Assembly: GCF_001428245.1 (NCBI RefSeq)
Contig: NZ_LMRV01000036.1
Location: 23,190 to 87,189 of the forward strand
Source: Paenibacillus sp. Soil522
GTDB taxonomy: Bacteria; Bacillota; Bacilli; Paenibacillales; Paenibacillaceae
Direction: 5' to 3'
Length of the DNA stretch: 64,000 nt
In this document: piece after piece, positions 9,682 through 20,290 of the stretch
Layout of the letters: each line of letters starts with the position of its first letter
Position numbering within the stretch: the first letter of the stretch is position 1
Notes under the pieces: model-generated
Database searches by the model: none
Seen by the model: the letters and a program-made list of their open reading frames with translations, nothing else
What the model was told of the DNA's origin: nothing
Program-made: the position numbers and the translations under genes

Positions 9682-10995
9682 TTAGTCGTCATTGCTTTGC
9701 TCATTTCTGTCATCTTGTTTATCTTTATCCTGCTTCGTACCTGCTCTCTTATCATCGCTGTTTTTGTCGTCCCGGCCATTATTTTCCTGTCCGCTTCGAT
9801 CATCATTTTCGTTATCGTCACGGTCATTGTTGCTGTTGTCACTTCGATCATGGTTATCGTCCTTGCCATCATCGTTATTTGAACGTTGCCGATCGCTGTC
9901 CCTTTGATTATCCTTATTTTTGTTATTCTTATTTTCGTCATTTGACTCATTGGGAGAGCTTGGCTTATGCCATTTTCCCGGAGTTAATGTCGGAAGAATC
10001 GTCCATTCTCTATTTTTCCACGGCTTATCAGTCTCCAGCACTTTATCCACTCCGTTACTAACAGGCTTCTCTGGCTTCTCTGCTTTTACCGGCTTATTGA
10101 TTTTCGGAGTAGCTGACGGCTTAGACGCATTCGGCTTTTTATTAGCCTTTTGCTGCTTGGCCTTCTCCTCTTGCTCGCGTGCCACAAGCTCCTTCAGCTT
10201 CTTCTTGCTCGTATCCTCCGCATTGTCTACGATCGTCTTCACACCGCCAAGAGGCTCCGTTACTTTATCAATAGACTGCTGCTTCAGCTGCTCTATTTCG
10301 AGCTTATAGCCTTCGTCTTTTGCCATCAAATATACAGCCATCTTGCCTGAGGAGATGCCGTTCGCGGCCGCTTCCTCACGCACCTCATTCGGTACCGATA
10401 ACGTTGTAATATTCGCGCTGGCCGCCTCCGCTGCAAGCTGAGTTAATACTCCCCGAAGCTTCTGATCGACTTTTCTCGTCAAAATATTCTCAAAATCGAT
10501 TTTAAGTGCGGAATTGTCGTCAACCAGCACGCTGGCAATAAATATATCCTTGTTCGGAGTGTCGAGGTAATGTGAGCCTTTAGCCCTCTCCAAAATAGAA
10601 GCGGCTATCGTCTCTACATTTACTCCTTTGTAATCGAGTCCTTTAATAATGAGCTCTCCGTCCTCGTTTAAGGCGCGCAGCTCGCGCACCTTCTCGTTCT
10701 CGTCTACGCCCAGCTCCACGCTCGGATTAATATCCATGCTCACATAGGCGACAACTGGATGCGCATCGCGCAGCATGAAGAACAGGAACGGAACGAACAG
10801 AAGCAGAACAATAGCTGCAGCGCTGCTATACCTATAATAAGGCTTAAACGTCCGAGGCTTCTTAAACTCCTCTTCAAACGTAATTTCTTCACCAATTTGC
10901 GGCTTCCCTTGAATAGGAGCCTGCATAAATTGTCCGTCTGCCGTCATTACAACTGCATGCTGCTTATGAATGCTCATTACGACTCCACGTTTCAT
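9682..10995 (-). CDS. rsgI: Anti-sigma-I factor RsgI
   Basis: The 437-residue protein has an N-terminal RsgI domain (about 1-50, MKRGVVMSIHKQHAVVMTAD) that binds SigI in the cytoplasm. One membrane segment follows near 57-76, then a conserved extracytoplasmic domain with YVSMDINPSVELGVDENEKV. The last 110 residues or so are low complexity, dominated by Asp, Asn, Lys and Ser. The frame overlaps sigI by 4 bp, so the two are coupled. Unlike clostridial RsgI proteins it carries no carbohydrate-binding or glycosidase module. In Bacillus the pair responds to heat and cell-wall stress. Confidence 0.93.
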   Translation of the reverse strand: MKRGVVMSIHKQHAVVMTADGQFMQAPIQGKPQIGEEITFEEEFKKPRTFKPYYRYSSAAAIVLLLFVPFLFFMLRDAHPVVAYVSMDINPSVELGVDENEKVRELRALNEDGELIIKGLDYKGVNVETIAASILERAKGSHYLDTPNKDIFIASVLVDDNSALKIDFENILTRKVDQKLRGVLTQLAAEAASANITTLSVPNEVREEAAANGISSGKMAVYLMAKDEGYKLEIEQLKQQSIDKVTEPLGGVKTIVDNAEDTSKKKLKELVAREQEEKAKQQKANKKPNASKPSATPKINKPVKAEKPEKPVSNGVDKVLETDKPWKNREWTILPTLTPGKWHKPSSPNESNDENKNNKNKDNQRDSDRQRSNNDDGKDDNHDRSDNSNNDRDDNENDDRSGQENNGRDDKNSDDKRAGTKQDKDKQDDRNEQSNDD

Positions 10996-11807
10996 TTGCC
11001 TGCCTCCTTATTCTTCTCTAAATGGTCACCGGCTATATTTAAATAGTCGTGCATGAATGGGTATATACCTGAAATAACGAGAGCGATAGCGATAATATAT
11101 TTCCGGTTCCGCTCTATCGTTTTGCGGGAAACGCCGCACATGGCAGTTAACTCTTTTACAGCAAGCTTATTCGTTTGCCTTAATGAGTCTAACAATTCCG
11201 ATTCGCTAACGAGAGTTTGCGCAATTCCGATCAACAGCTTTCTGGAATCCGCATGCTTGGGCGACTGCTCGACCAGCTCTGCAAAAGTGATGCCGAATCG
11301 CCCAAGCTCCTGATTAAGCTCGCTGATTTCGTGACGTCTCTCATCTTCGGTCCGTTTTATTTCAAAGGCAGTAATCGCTTGACTTGTCTCGATGGAATTA
11401 TAATGCGGCTGTTCCTCATCCTCTGAATCGAACATGCTGTAAGGTACGACCTGCGAATGCCTTTGCTCTTTTCGGACATAGTCAATAAGCCGACGGCGAA
11501 TGACGGTTTCAGAAAATCCGATGAATGATTTCCCAGCATGACTGGAGAACTGATTGATCGCTTCGTTAAAAGCCAACAGTGCCACACTGAATTCATCATC
11601 CCGATTCGAATCTATATACCGTTTGCAAAATCGACTTGTTACTTTCATTATATAAGGTTTGTAGTCTGCTATGAACTGCTCGCGAAGCTGCTCGTCGCCT
11701 TGACGAATTCGAGCAACCCATTGTTCGGGAGTGAGCTTCTGCCCATCCTCCGCAGCTTCGGCAGAAACAGATTTCCGCAGAAAGCGTTTGAACAATACAA
11801 GTAACAA
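10992..11807 (-). CDS. sigI: RNA polymerase sigma factor SigI
   Basis: I chose the TTG at 11807 because GAGGTGG lies 5-6 bases upstream. An upstream GTG (11816) overlaps that ribosome site. The product is about 271 residues. It has a sigma-70 region 2 (ADYKPYIMKVTSRFCKRYI, then DDEFSVALLAFNEAINQF and FIGFSETVIRRRLIDYVRKE) and a C-terminal HTH (ELTAMCGVSRKTIERNRKYI), matching the SigI subfamily. The adjacent rsgI gene confirms the call. It directs transcription of cell-wall and heat-stress genes in Bacillus. Confidence 0.93.
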   Translation of the reverse strand: MLLVLFKRFLRKSVSAEAAEDGQKLTPEQWVARIRQGDEQLREQFIADYKPYIMKVTSRFCKRYIDSNRDDEFSVALLAFNEAINQFSSHAGKSFIGFSETVIRRRLIDYVRKEQRHSQVVPYSMFDSEDEEQPHYNSIETSQAITAFEIKRTEDERRHEISELNQELGRFGITFAELVEQSPKHADSRKLLIGIAQTLVSESELLDSLRQTNKLAVKELTAMCGVSRKTIERNRKYIIAIALVISGIYPFMHDYLNIAGDHLEKNKEAGK

Positions 11808-11835
11808 CCGCTCCACCTCACTATTAGTATGATTC

Positions 11836-11862
11836 GTTACTGTCTGCCCGGTTTCGGGGGGT
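11836..11862 (-). promoter_or_regulatory. Candidate SigI-type autoregulatory promoter
   Basis: On the minus strand, 29 bases before the sigI start, there is ACCCCCC (11862-11856) followed 19 bases later by CGAATC (11836-11831). SigI-dependent promoters in Bacillus are reported to have a C-rich -35 element and a CGAA-like -10, and sigI operons are autoregulated. The spacing seen here is longer than I would expect, so this is a candidate only. Confidence 0.35.
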
Positions 11863-11901
11863 ACATTATGAGAAGATCTTCATTTTCTCAAAAAAAGAAA
11901 A

Positions 11902-11920
11902 AGCCTCCGAAAAGGAGGCT
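11902..11920 (-). terminator. Rho-independent terminator downstream of the Cys-containing protein gene
   Basis: Arms AGCCTCC and GGAGGCT enclose a five-base loop. On the minus strand they are followed by TTTTTCTTTTTTT, 20 bases beyond the stop at 11940. Confidence 0.85.
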
Positions 11921-11939
11921 CACCATTCGTGTTAAAATA

Positions 11940-12356
11940 CTAAACGGACGTACGGCGCTGCCTTAGCTTATTCCTTCTGCTGTTTAGCATCCCAAGACGC
12001 TTCTTAAGTACAAGCTGCCATTCCGTATCCTCAATCTGCTTAGCGAAGCTAAGCAAATCAAGCGCCATATCGATTTGACTGTGGACGACATCCATTGGAT
12101 CTTCATTTTCATGATTAACACAATTTTCAAGCAGCGCCTTGCCTTCCTGCTCCACGTACTCCTGAAAATCAACTTCGGCAGCACAGTCGCCATGCGCATA
12201 TTCGGCTAATATCTCATATTCGTTTTCGATTAAATAATGAATATCTACACGGTGACATACCGGACAAAACATAATAGGCACATTATGGATATGCGTACGG
12301 AAATGCTTTAGCGTACCTTTAGTTCCAATCATACTAGCTCCACAGCAAAAACTCAT
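11940..12356 (-). CDS. Conserved small protein with putative zinc-binding cysteines
   Basis: This is a 138-residue protein. Near the N-terminus it has MSFCCGA and FCPVCHRVD, two Cys clusters about 27 residues apart, as in small zinc-ribbon proteins. The rest is an acidic helical domain ending in a Lys/Arg-rich tail (KKRLGMLNSRRNKLRQRR). Start ATG 12356 has AAGGAGGGG upstream. Its transcript begins within or near the paired palindromes at 12374-12430. I do not recognise a characterised homologue, and zinc binding is inferred from the cysteines only. Confidence 0.65.
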   Translation of the reverse strand: MSFCCGASMIGTKGTLKHFRTHIHNVPIMFCPVCHRVDIHYLIENEYEILAEYAHGDCAAEVDFQEYVEQEGKALLENCVNHENEDPMDVVHSQIDMALDLLSFAKQIEDTEWQLVLKKRLGMLNSRRNKLRQRRTSV

Positions 12357-12373
12357 TGACGACCCCTCCTTAA

Positions 12374-12430
12374 AGGTTTGCGGTGCAAACCTACATCGTA
12401 AGCATCAACTTAGGTTTGCGGAGCAAACCT
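12374..12430. repeat. Two copies of an 8-bp-arm palindrome, 38 bp apart
   Basis: AGGTTTGC-GGT-GCAAACCT lies at 12374-12392 and AGGTTTGC-GGA-GCAAACCT at 12412-12430. The arms are identical, and only the third loop base differs between copies. The first copy abuts the ribosome site of the 138-residue protein gene. They could be a regulator operator or a dispersed palindromic repeat. Confidence 0.8.
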
Positions 12431-12626
12431 AATATTTTCATAAATATAAGAACGTATAAAATGCAACCTTACATGCTTATATTCCGCTGCGTATCTAGCC
12501 TTTGCCGCCAAAGAACGGCATCAGCTGTGCTTAAGCTTTGTGGCTATGTATACCTTATTCGCTTTGCATAGGTGAAATTCCTGCTTAAGCATCATAATAT
12601 CCGCCTTACGTCCTAAATGATAAAAC

Positions 12627-12657
12627 AAAACCCGCGCCATTTCATGGCGCGGGTTTT
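12627..12657 (-). terminator. Rho-independent terminator of the peroxiredoxin gene
   Basis: The arms AAAACCCGCGCCAT and ATGGCGCGGGTTTT pair perfectly around a three-base loop, 22 bases after the peroxiredoxin stop. The A/T ends would let it work in both directions. Confidence 0.88.
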
Positions 12658-12678
12658 GAATAATCCGGACGAAATATA

Positions 12679-13227
12679 TTATTTCGCTACCAGAGTTTGT
12701 TGGCCTGGTTTCCAGTTGATTGGGCAAAGTCCGCCGGATTGCAAAGCTTGCAATACGCGAAGCGTTTCGTCAACGCTGCGGCCAACGTTGTTGTGGTTAA
12801 CAACTTGGTATTGTACTTCGCCTTCCGGGTTGATGATGAATAGGCCGCGAAGCGCGATACCTTCTTCTTCAATCAATACGCCGTAGTCACGAGCAACGCT
12901 TTTCGTGATGTCTGCAGCTAGCGGGAATTCAAGCTGGCCAAGGCCATTATCGTTAACCGGCGTGTTGATCCATGCGCGGTGGCTGTGTTTGCTATCAACG
13001 CTGACACCAAGAATTTCAGTGTTCAATTTGCTGAATTCAGCAGCTGCCAAGCTCAAAGCTGTAATTTCAGTTGGGCATACAAATGTGAAATCAAGCGGGT
13101 AGAAAAAGAGAACCAACCATTTGCCTTTGTAATCCGCAAGTGAAGCAGTACCGAAATCTTTACCGTCTCCTGTTGCTGTTTCCATCGAAAAATCCGGGGC
13201 CTGGCGGCCTACCAAACGTTCTGCCAT
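12679..13227 (-). CDS. Typical 2-Cys peroxiredoxin (AhpC/TSA family)
   Basis: The start is ATG 13227 with GGAGG upstream; 182 residues. The peroxidatic cysteine is C51 in FYPLDFTFVCPTE, and the resolving cysteine is C168 in GGLCPINWKPGQ. This is the arrangement of the decameric 2-Cys class that reduces hydrogen peroxide, organic hydroperoxides and peroxynitrite. No ahpF-like reductase is adjacent, so thioredoxin is a likely electron donor. A consensus PerR box and a good SigA promoter lie upstream, so peroxide induction is expected. Confidence 0.93.
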   Translation of the reverse strand: MAERLVGRQAPDFSMETATGDGKDFGTASLADYKGKWLVLFFYPLDFTFVCPTEITALSLAAAEFSKLNTEILGVSVDSKHSHRAWINTPVNDNGLGQLEFPLAADITKSVARDYGVLIEEEGIALRGLFIINPEGEVQYQVVNHNNVGRSVDETLRVLQALQSGGLCPINWKPGQQTLVAK

Positions 13228-13301
13228 AATAGAAAACCTCCTTGACCTATCCATAAATTTTTATTGTTTATGTCACTTCATCTGTGTGACTTACCTAGTA
13301 A

Positions 13302-13330
13302 ATAGTATCACTAGTCTAGAATGAAGTCAA
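13302..13330 (-). promoter_or_regulatory. SigA-type promoter of the peroxiredoxin gene
   Basis: On the minus strand, TTGACT (13330-13325) and TACTAT (13307-13302) are separated by 17 bp. The gene starts about 75 bases downstream. A short inverted repeat, GTCAC/GTGAC at 13272-13290, lies in the untranslated leader. Confidence 0.75.
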
Positions 13331-13349
13331 TATTATAATCAATATTTGT

Positions 13350-13364
13350 TTATAATAATTATAA
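13350..13364. promoter_or_regulatory. PerR box
   Basis: The sequence TTATAATAATTATAA matches the published Bacillus PerR consensus TTATAATNATTATAA at every position. It lies 20 bp upstream of the peroxiredoxin -35 element. A weaker copy (TTATAATCAATATTT, 13333-13347) lies between it and the -35. PerR is the Fur-family peroxide-sensing repressor; its gene is not in this window. Confidence 0.8.
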
Positions 13365-13372
13365 TCTAGACT

Positions 13373-14452
13373 CTACTTTTTAAGAGCGGCTACGACCAAA
13401 TCGCCCATCTCCGAAGTTCCAATTGCTTTGCTCTTGTCAACAGCGATGTCGCCTGTACGGTGGCCTGCATCAAGCACTTCCTTCACGGCAGCTTCAATTG
13501 CCGCTGCAGCTTCGTGGTAGCCGAACGTTAGACGGAACATAAGCGCTACAGAAAGAATTGTTGCAATTGGGTTGGAGATACCTTGACCGGCGATGTCAGG
13601 AGCCGAGCCATGCACCGGCTCGTACAAGCCAAAGCTTCCCTCGCCTAGCGAAGCAGACGAAAGCATACCGATTGAACCAGTCAGCATCGCAGCTTCATCG
13701 CTAAGAATATCGCCGAACATGTTTTCAGTTACGATTACGTCAAAGCTTGAAGGACGACGAAGCAGCTGCATCGCACAGTTATCGACAAGCACATGCTCAA
13801 GCTCAACCTCCGGGTATTCAGGCGCAATCCGGTTAACGACTTCACGCCATAGACGGGATGTTTCGAGAACGTTCGCTTTGTCAACTGAAGCAAGGCGTTT
13901 GCCGCGAGTCATCGCGATATCGAATGCTTGGCGAACGATACGTTCAATTTCTTGTACATTGTATACGCAAGTATCAACCGCTTCTTCGCCGCCAGCGCCT
14001 TCGCGGCGGAATTTCTCGCCGAAGTAAATACCGCCAGTCAACTCGCGAACAACGATAAGATCAGTACCTTCAAGAACTTCCGGTTTCAAAGTCGATGCTT
14101 CCTTCAAGCAATCGAACACAGTAGCCGGACGAATGTTCGAGAACAAACCTAGCGCTTTACGAATGCCGAGCAAGCCTGTTTCCGGGCGAAGCTCCTTCGA
14201 GTTGTTGTCCCATTTCGGACCGCCGACAGCGCCAAGCAATACGGCGTCTGCGCCTTTGCAAATATCAAGCGTCTCTTGCGGCAGCGGTGTTCCTTTCTCG
14301 TCGATTGCAATACCGCCGAACAAGCCGTGCTCCATTTCGAATTTGTAGCCGTAAAGCTCCTCGGTTTTTTTGAGCACTTTAAGCGCTTCACCAACAACCT
14401 CAGGTCCGATACCGTCGCCGGCAATAACTGCGATTTTTTTTACGTCTGACAT
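13373..14452 (-). CDS. leuB: 3-isopropylmalate dehydrogenase
   Basis: The 359-residue protein begins [20 protein letters not shown]. It carries the isocitrate/isopropylmalate dehydrogenase signature [20 protein letters not shown] and [20 protein letters not shown]. It oxidatively decarboxylates 3-isopropylmalate with NAD+ in leucine synthesis. It lies 262 bp after leuA, beyond a terminator, so it probably needs its own promoter. leuC and leuD are not adjacent. Confidence 0.95.
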   Translation of the reverse strand: MSDVKKIAVIAGDGIGPEVVGEALKVLKKTEELYGYKFEMEHGLFGGIAIDEKGTPLPQETLDICKGADAVLLGAVGGPKWDNNSKELRPETGLLGIRKALGLFSNIRPATVFDCLKEASTLKPEVLEGTDLIVVRELTGGIYFGEKFRREGAGGEEAVDTCVYNVQEIERIVRQAFDIAMTRGKRLASVDKANVLETSRLWREVVNRIAPEYPEVELEHVLVDNCAMQLLRRPSSFDVIVTENMFGDILSDEAAMLTGSIGMLSSASLGEGSFGLYEPVHGSAPDIAGQGISNPIATILSVALMFRLTFGYHEAAAAIEAAVKEVLDAGHRTGDIAVDKSKAIGTSEMGDLVVAALKK

Positions 14453-14599
14453 AATAAAGTAACACTCCTCTTTTTCAATTAAACTTGTCCGTCTAATGTA
14501 CCCGAAACCTCATCATACAAATAAACCTATAAACTCATTCTCAGTCTATTATCATTTGTACCATAAATCCCGAACGATTACAAAGATATAAAATCTATT

Positions 14600-14626
14600 G
14601 ACTCTATAGACTGTACCTATAGAGTC
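14600..14626. promoter_or_regulatory. 10-bp inverted repeat upstream of leuB
   Basis: GACTCTATAG and CTATAGAGTC pair perfectly around a 7-base loop. The repeat lies between the leuA terminator and leuB, about 150 bp before the leuB start. It is a candidate operator for leuB; no poly-T follows it, so it is not a terminator. Confidence 0.5.
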
Positions 14627-14667
14627 TACCTTTACGCATACCCGCTCTATTTCACCCTAAATAAAAA

Positions 14668-14698
14668 GCTCATTGCCTTTTGTTCAAAGGCAATGAGC
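14668..14698 (-). terminator. Rho-independent terminator after leuA
   Basis: Arms GCTCATTGCCTTT and AAAGGCAATGAGC pair around a five-base loop, followed by TTTTTATTT on the minus strand. It would end the ilvB-ilvN-ilvC-leuA transcript before leuB. Confidence 0.88.
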
Positions 14699-14714
14699 CG
14701 TTCGTCAATGAAGG

Positions 14715-16259
14715 TTAGATCAGGCTCATCTTATCGCGGCGGCCTGGTGACTTGCGCTTTTCGATCAAGCGGTTAAGCGCGTCGATATATGCCCGCGCAC
14801 TCGCTTCAAGGATATCCGTGCTTAGTCCGCGGCCTTGCGCAGAAATTTCATCCTGCTTCAGAACAACGTGTACCTCGCCCTGTGCATCCTTGCCTTGCGA
14901 TACGGATTTGATCGAATATTCCTCAAGCTCTACATTCTCCTGCGTAACCTTATCGATGGCATTGTAGATCGCATCCACGGAACCGTTGCCGATTGCCACT
15001 TCTTCTGCGACCCCGCCCTCGTCTTTACGAATTCGAACGGAAGCGCTTGGAGTGGATTGATTGCCATAGCTCACCTGAATCGTCTCTAAGGTGAATACCT
15101 CCGGCGTATCAACAAGCTTCTCCTCGATCAAAGCGAGAATATCCTCATCGCTGACGTTTTTCTTGCGATCCGCCAAATCTTTAAACTTGGCGAACGCTGC
15201 GTTAACCGCTTCTTCATCAAGCTCGTAGCCTAGGTCGATCAGCTTCTCGCGGAATGCATGGCGTCCGGAGTGCTTGCCGAGCACAAGCTTTGATTCCTTC
15301 AGGCCAATCGTATCCGGTGAAATGATCTCATAGGTCGTTTTTTCCTTCAGCATGCCATCCTGATGAATGCCGGACTCATGCGCGAACGCATTGGCTCCGA
15401 CAATCGCTTTATTGCCCGGTACAACCATGCCCGTCAGCTTGCTGACCAGGCGGCTCGTCTTGGCAATTTCCTTCAGGTTCAGCGTCGTTTGGGCACCGAA
15501 GAAATCAGGACGTGTAGCAAGCGCCATAGCGATCTCTTCGATAGCTGTATTGCCGGCACGTTCCCCGATTCCATTGATCGTACCCTCGACTTGATCGGCA
15601 CCGTTCAAAATCGCAGCCAGCGCGTTGGCAGTCGCCATACCGAGATCATCATGGCAATGCGCACTAAGCTGAATCGTTTCGATATTCGGTACATTTTCCT
15701 TCAACGTTTTGAAAATATTTCCGAATTCCTGCGGATTCATATAACCAACCGTGTCCGGAATGTTAACGACCGTCGCGCCTGCTTTGATCGCCATTTCCGT
15801 AACCTCGCATAAGAAATCCAGCTCCGTACGGCCAGCGTCCTCAGGCGAAAATTCGATTTTATCAAAATATTGCTTGGCATAGCGAATCGCGCGATCCGCC
15901 GTTTCCAGCACCTGCTCCTTCTCCATCCGCAGCTTATGCTTACGGTGAATCGGGCTGGTAGCAAGGAATAAGTGAATGCAAGGATCCTGCGCGCCTATTA
16001 GCGCTTCGCGAACCGCGTCAATATCCTGCTCGCGCGAACGCGACAAACCGATGATCGTAGCATTCTTAACCGCGCGCGCAACCGCGTTAACCGCAGCCAG
16101 GTCTCCTGGCGAAGCTGCAGGGAAGCCGGCTTCTATACGGTCAACTCCAAGCTTCTCAAGCTGAAGGGCGATCTCTACCTTTTCCTTCGTGTTCAGGTTT
16201 ACACCTGGAGATTGCTCTCCGTCACGAAGCGTTGTGTCGAAAACATAAATTTTCCGCAT
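14715..16259 (-). CDS. leuA: 2-isopropylmalate synthase
   Basis: The 514-residue protein begins [20 protein letters not shown], the DRE-TIM metallolyase signature, and has the second signature NGIGERAGN and the metal ligand segment SAHCHDDLG. The C-terminal 130 residues or so are the leucine-binding allosteric domain (LeuA dimer domain). It condenses acetyl-CoA with 2-oxoisovalerate as the first committed step of leucine synthesis. It is fourth in the ilvB-ilvN-ilvC-leuA run, so it is under the leucine T-box as well as feedback inhibition. Confidence 0.95.
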   Translation of the reverse strand: MRKIYVFDTTLRDGEQSPGVNLNTKEKVEIALQLEKLGVDRIEAGFPAASPGDLAAVNAVARAVKNATIIGLSRSREQDIDAVREALIGAQDPCIHLFLATSPIHRKHKLRMEKEQVLETADRAIRYAKQYFDKIEFSPEDAGRTELDFLCEVTEMAIKAGATVVNIPDTVGYMNPQEFGNIFKTLKENVPNIETIQLSAHCHDDLGMATANALAAILNGADQVEGTINGIGERAGNTAIEEIAMALATRPDFFGAQTTLNLKEIAKTSRLVSKLTGMVVPGNKAIVGANAFAHESGIHQDGMLKEKTTYEIISPDTIGLKESKLVLGKHSGRHAFREKLIDLGYELDEEAVNAAFAKFKDLADRKKNVSDEDILALIEEKLVDTPEVFTLETIQVSYGNQSTPSASVRIRKDEGGVAEEVAIGNGSVDAIYNAIDKVTQENVELEEYSIKSVSQGKDAQGEVHVVLKQDEISAQGRGLSTDILEASARAYIDALNRLIEKRKSPGRRDKMSLI

Positions 16260-16382
16260 TTGTGCAATGCACCTCCGTGAACAGAATGATCCCGGTACGC
16301 GCTTGGAGCCGCTGGGCGATTCATAATGCCCATCGTCCAGCGATCCGGCGAACCGGGATATTGTCGTTCATTTTAACTGTTA

Positions 16383-17987
<1,605 letters not shown>

Positions 17988-17991
<4 letters not shown>

Positions 17992-19733
17992 TCCGCATCC
18001 CCCATGATCATTTCATCAATAGTGCTTCCTTGCGCAACCATCGGGTACACGTTCTCTTCTTTGCGAACGACGAACTCAACGACTGCCGGACCTGGATGGC
18101 GGAGCGCTTCTTCCCACACGGCGCGCGCTTCCTCTTTGTTAGAGGCGCGGAAGCCTTTTACCCCGTAAGCTTCGGAGAGCTTAACAAAATCCGGGCTGCC
18201 GGAGAGATCGATATGGCTGTAGCGGTTGTCATAAATAAGCTCCTGCCATTGGCGAACCATCCCGAGCACCTGGTTATTAATAATAACAACTTTAACCGGA
18301 ATGTTATTGATTGCGCAAATTGCGAGCTCCTGCGCACACATTTGCATGCCGCCGTCACCATTAATGGAAACGACTAAGCGGTCCGGATTTGCCATTTGAG
18401 CGCCGATAGCGGACGGGAATCCAAAGCCCATCGTGCCTAAACCGCCGGACGTTACCCACGAACGCGGCTTGTTGAATTTGTAATACTGTGCAGCCCACAT
18501 TTGGTGCTGGCCTACGTCAGTCGTTACAATCGCATCGCCGTTTGTCGTTTCGTGGATCAATTCTACAACCCACTGCGGTTTCAATTCATCCTCGGAATCC
18601 TTGTAGGTGAACGGATATTGCTCGCTGGACGCTTTGAGCTTCGCACGCCAATCGTCTGCCTTATCCGCACGCTTCGCTTGTTTGTTAACAAGCGCAAGAA
18701 CCGTCTTCACGTCACCGACTATCGGAATGTCCGTCGGAACGTTTTTGCCAATTTCCGCAGGGTCGATATCGATATGAACGATTTTCGCCAGCGGAGCGAA
18801 GCCTGACAGCTTACCGGTTACACGGTCATCGAAGCGAGCGCCGATATTAATAAGCAAATCCGCACTTTGAATCGATTTGTTTGCCGTGTACGTGCCATGC
18901 ATGCCCGGCATGCCTAGAAATAACTCATTGCCGCTTGGGAATGCTCCCAAACCAAGCAATGTCGTCGTAATCGGAATTTGTGTCTTCGTTACGAACTCGA
19001 ACAGCTCTTCATGCCCGCCGGAGTATACAACTCCGCCGCCGGCTAGAATGAGCGGACGTTCCGCTTGTTCAATCGCCTTAATGAGCTTATCGACTTGATT
19101 TTTGTTAGGCGAAACCGTCGGGTTGTAGCCGCGGATGCTCACTTCTGTTACCGGCTTGAACAATGTTTGTGCCGCTGAAATGTCCTTTGGTATATCAATC
19201 AATACCGGACCTTTGCGTCCAGTGTTGGCAATGTGGAATGCTTCATGAATAACGCGCGGCAAATCTTCGACATCACGCACCAAGTAGCTGTGCTTTGTGA
19301 TTGGCATCGTAATCCCTGTAATATCCGCTTCCTGGAAAGCATCGCTTCCGATCAGGCTGGAGATGACGTTACCCGTAATAACGACTAACGGGACGGAATC
19401 CATGTATGCAGTTGCAATGCCCGTAACCAGGTTTGTTGCACCCGGACCTGAGGTTGCGATACAAACGCCTACTTTTCCGCTTGCACGGGCGTAGCCGTCA
19501 GCTGCATGAATGGCACCTTGCTCGTGACGTGTAAGTACATGATTGAAATCGGGGTTTCCGTGCATCGCGTCGTAAATGTACAACACCGCTCCGCCAGGAT
19601 AGCCGAACACACAATCTACACCCTCAAGCAGCAGACTTCTTAGTAATATTTCTGAACCAGATATGACCTCGGGCTTAGAGAGCCTTTCTTTCAATTCCTC
19701 TTTTGACTTCAGTGTTGTACCTTGCGTTACCAT
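17988..19733 (-). CDS. ilvB: Acetolactate synthase large (catalytic) subunit
   Basis: The 581-residue thiamine-pyrophosphate enzyme has EGVDCVFGYPGGAVLYIYD, RHEQGAIHAADGYARASG (active-site Glu), IDIPKDIS and the TPP signature GDGGMQMCAQELA. It condenses two pyruvates, or pyruvate with 2-oxobutyrate, in branched-chain amino acid synthesis, and needs FAD and Mg2+. It is the first gene after the T-box. About 20 N-terminal residues precede the conserved core; the start ATG 19733 has GAGGAGG upstream. Confidence 0.96.
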
Positions 19734-19749
19734 CAGTCATCCTCCTCTC

Positions 19750-20128
19750 AAAAAAACAAAAAAACCTTTCGCTCCTCACGCTTCAAAACGAAGCTACGAG
19801 GGACGAAAGGTATATCTTCCGTGGTACCACCCAAATTCGTTATACATCTCCCGATGTATAACCTCCACAGGTAAGAACGTCGTGCACATACGTCCAAACC
19901 ATTGGCACTGTAACGCTTGCCCTGCGATTCCCCCTATTAGGCAACAGCTTAAGTTGTTGCTTTTCAAGGAAACAGCTCCGAGGTGAGCTCGTAGAAAAGG
20001 GATTTTGGCGATGGTTGCAGCTGATCCATCCGCTCTCTGATCAAAAGAGCCCTAAGCACTTCGTCCTCATCATTGCTGATTGTGTATTTACCACATGGTG
20101 TGTACACCAGTACGTGGTAGATAAGACT
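19750..20128 (-). promoter_or_regulatory. Leucine T-box riboswitch controlling ilvB-ilvN-ilvC-leuA
   Basis: On the minus strand, in order, there are the stem I elements GATGAGGACGAAGTG, the distal AGAGAGCGGATGG region and the specifier loop GAGCTCACCTC. The specifier codon is CTC (19987-19985, leucine). Next come the T-box GGGTGGTACCACGG (19832-19819) and a terminator with arms ACCTTTCGTCC and GGAGCGAAAGGT plus poly-T (19811-19752). Uncharged tRNA-Leu would favour the antiterminator and transcription of the operon. The layout matches the Bacillus ilv-leu leader. Confidence 0.93.
19764..19811 (-). terminator. Regulated terminator of the T-box leader
   Basis: Long arms beginning ACCTTTCG and ending CGAAAGGT are followed by TTTTTTTGTTTTTTT on the minus strand. 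It competes with the antiterminator formed by the T-box sequence at 19819-19832. Confidence 0.85.
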
Positions 20129-20134
20129 TTCTCT

Positions 20135-20163
20135 ATTATATGCCGAGAATCCCGGTTCGTCAA
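20135..20163 (-). promoter_or_regulatory. SigA-type promoter of the ilv-leu T-box transcript
   Basis: TTGACG (20163-20158) and TATAAT (20140-20135) are separated by 17 bp on the minus strand. Transcription would start near 20128, just before stem I. Confidence 0.85.
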
Positions 20164-20290
20164 GAACCATGAGCAACTCTTCACACAAATTGTCATAGGC
20201 GCACTCCGCGGCCGTGACACATATACTATTTTAGCCCCCAAACGGCAAACTCATGCAGCGTTCCAGTGGATTCGGAGCCGCAGAAACGGA

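Noticed and set aside
9669..10061. Several frames opposite the rsgI tail
   Set aside because: Low-complexity codons on one strand create open frames on the other; no motifs.
12521..12727. 68-codon minus-strand frame between the peroxiredoxin and Cys-protein genes
   Set aside because: It crosses the peroxiredoxin terminator; only its last 24 codons are in free DNA, with a poor ribosome site.
19964..20188. 74-codon minus-strand frame in front of ilvB
   Set aside because: It lies inside the T-box leader and its promoter; the RNA motifs explain the sequence better.
20015..20290. N-terminal extension of the acetyltransferase frame
   Set aside because: It overlaps the T-box leader and promoter on the other strand and has no family similarity; the GNAT domain starts at 20291.
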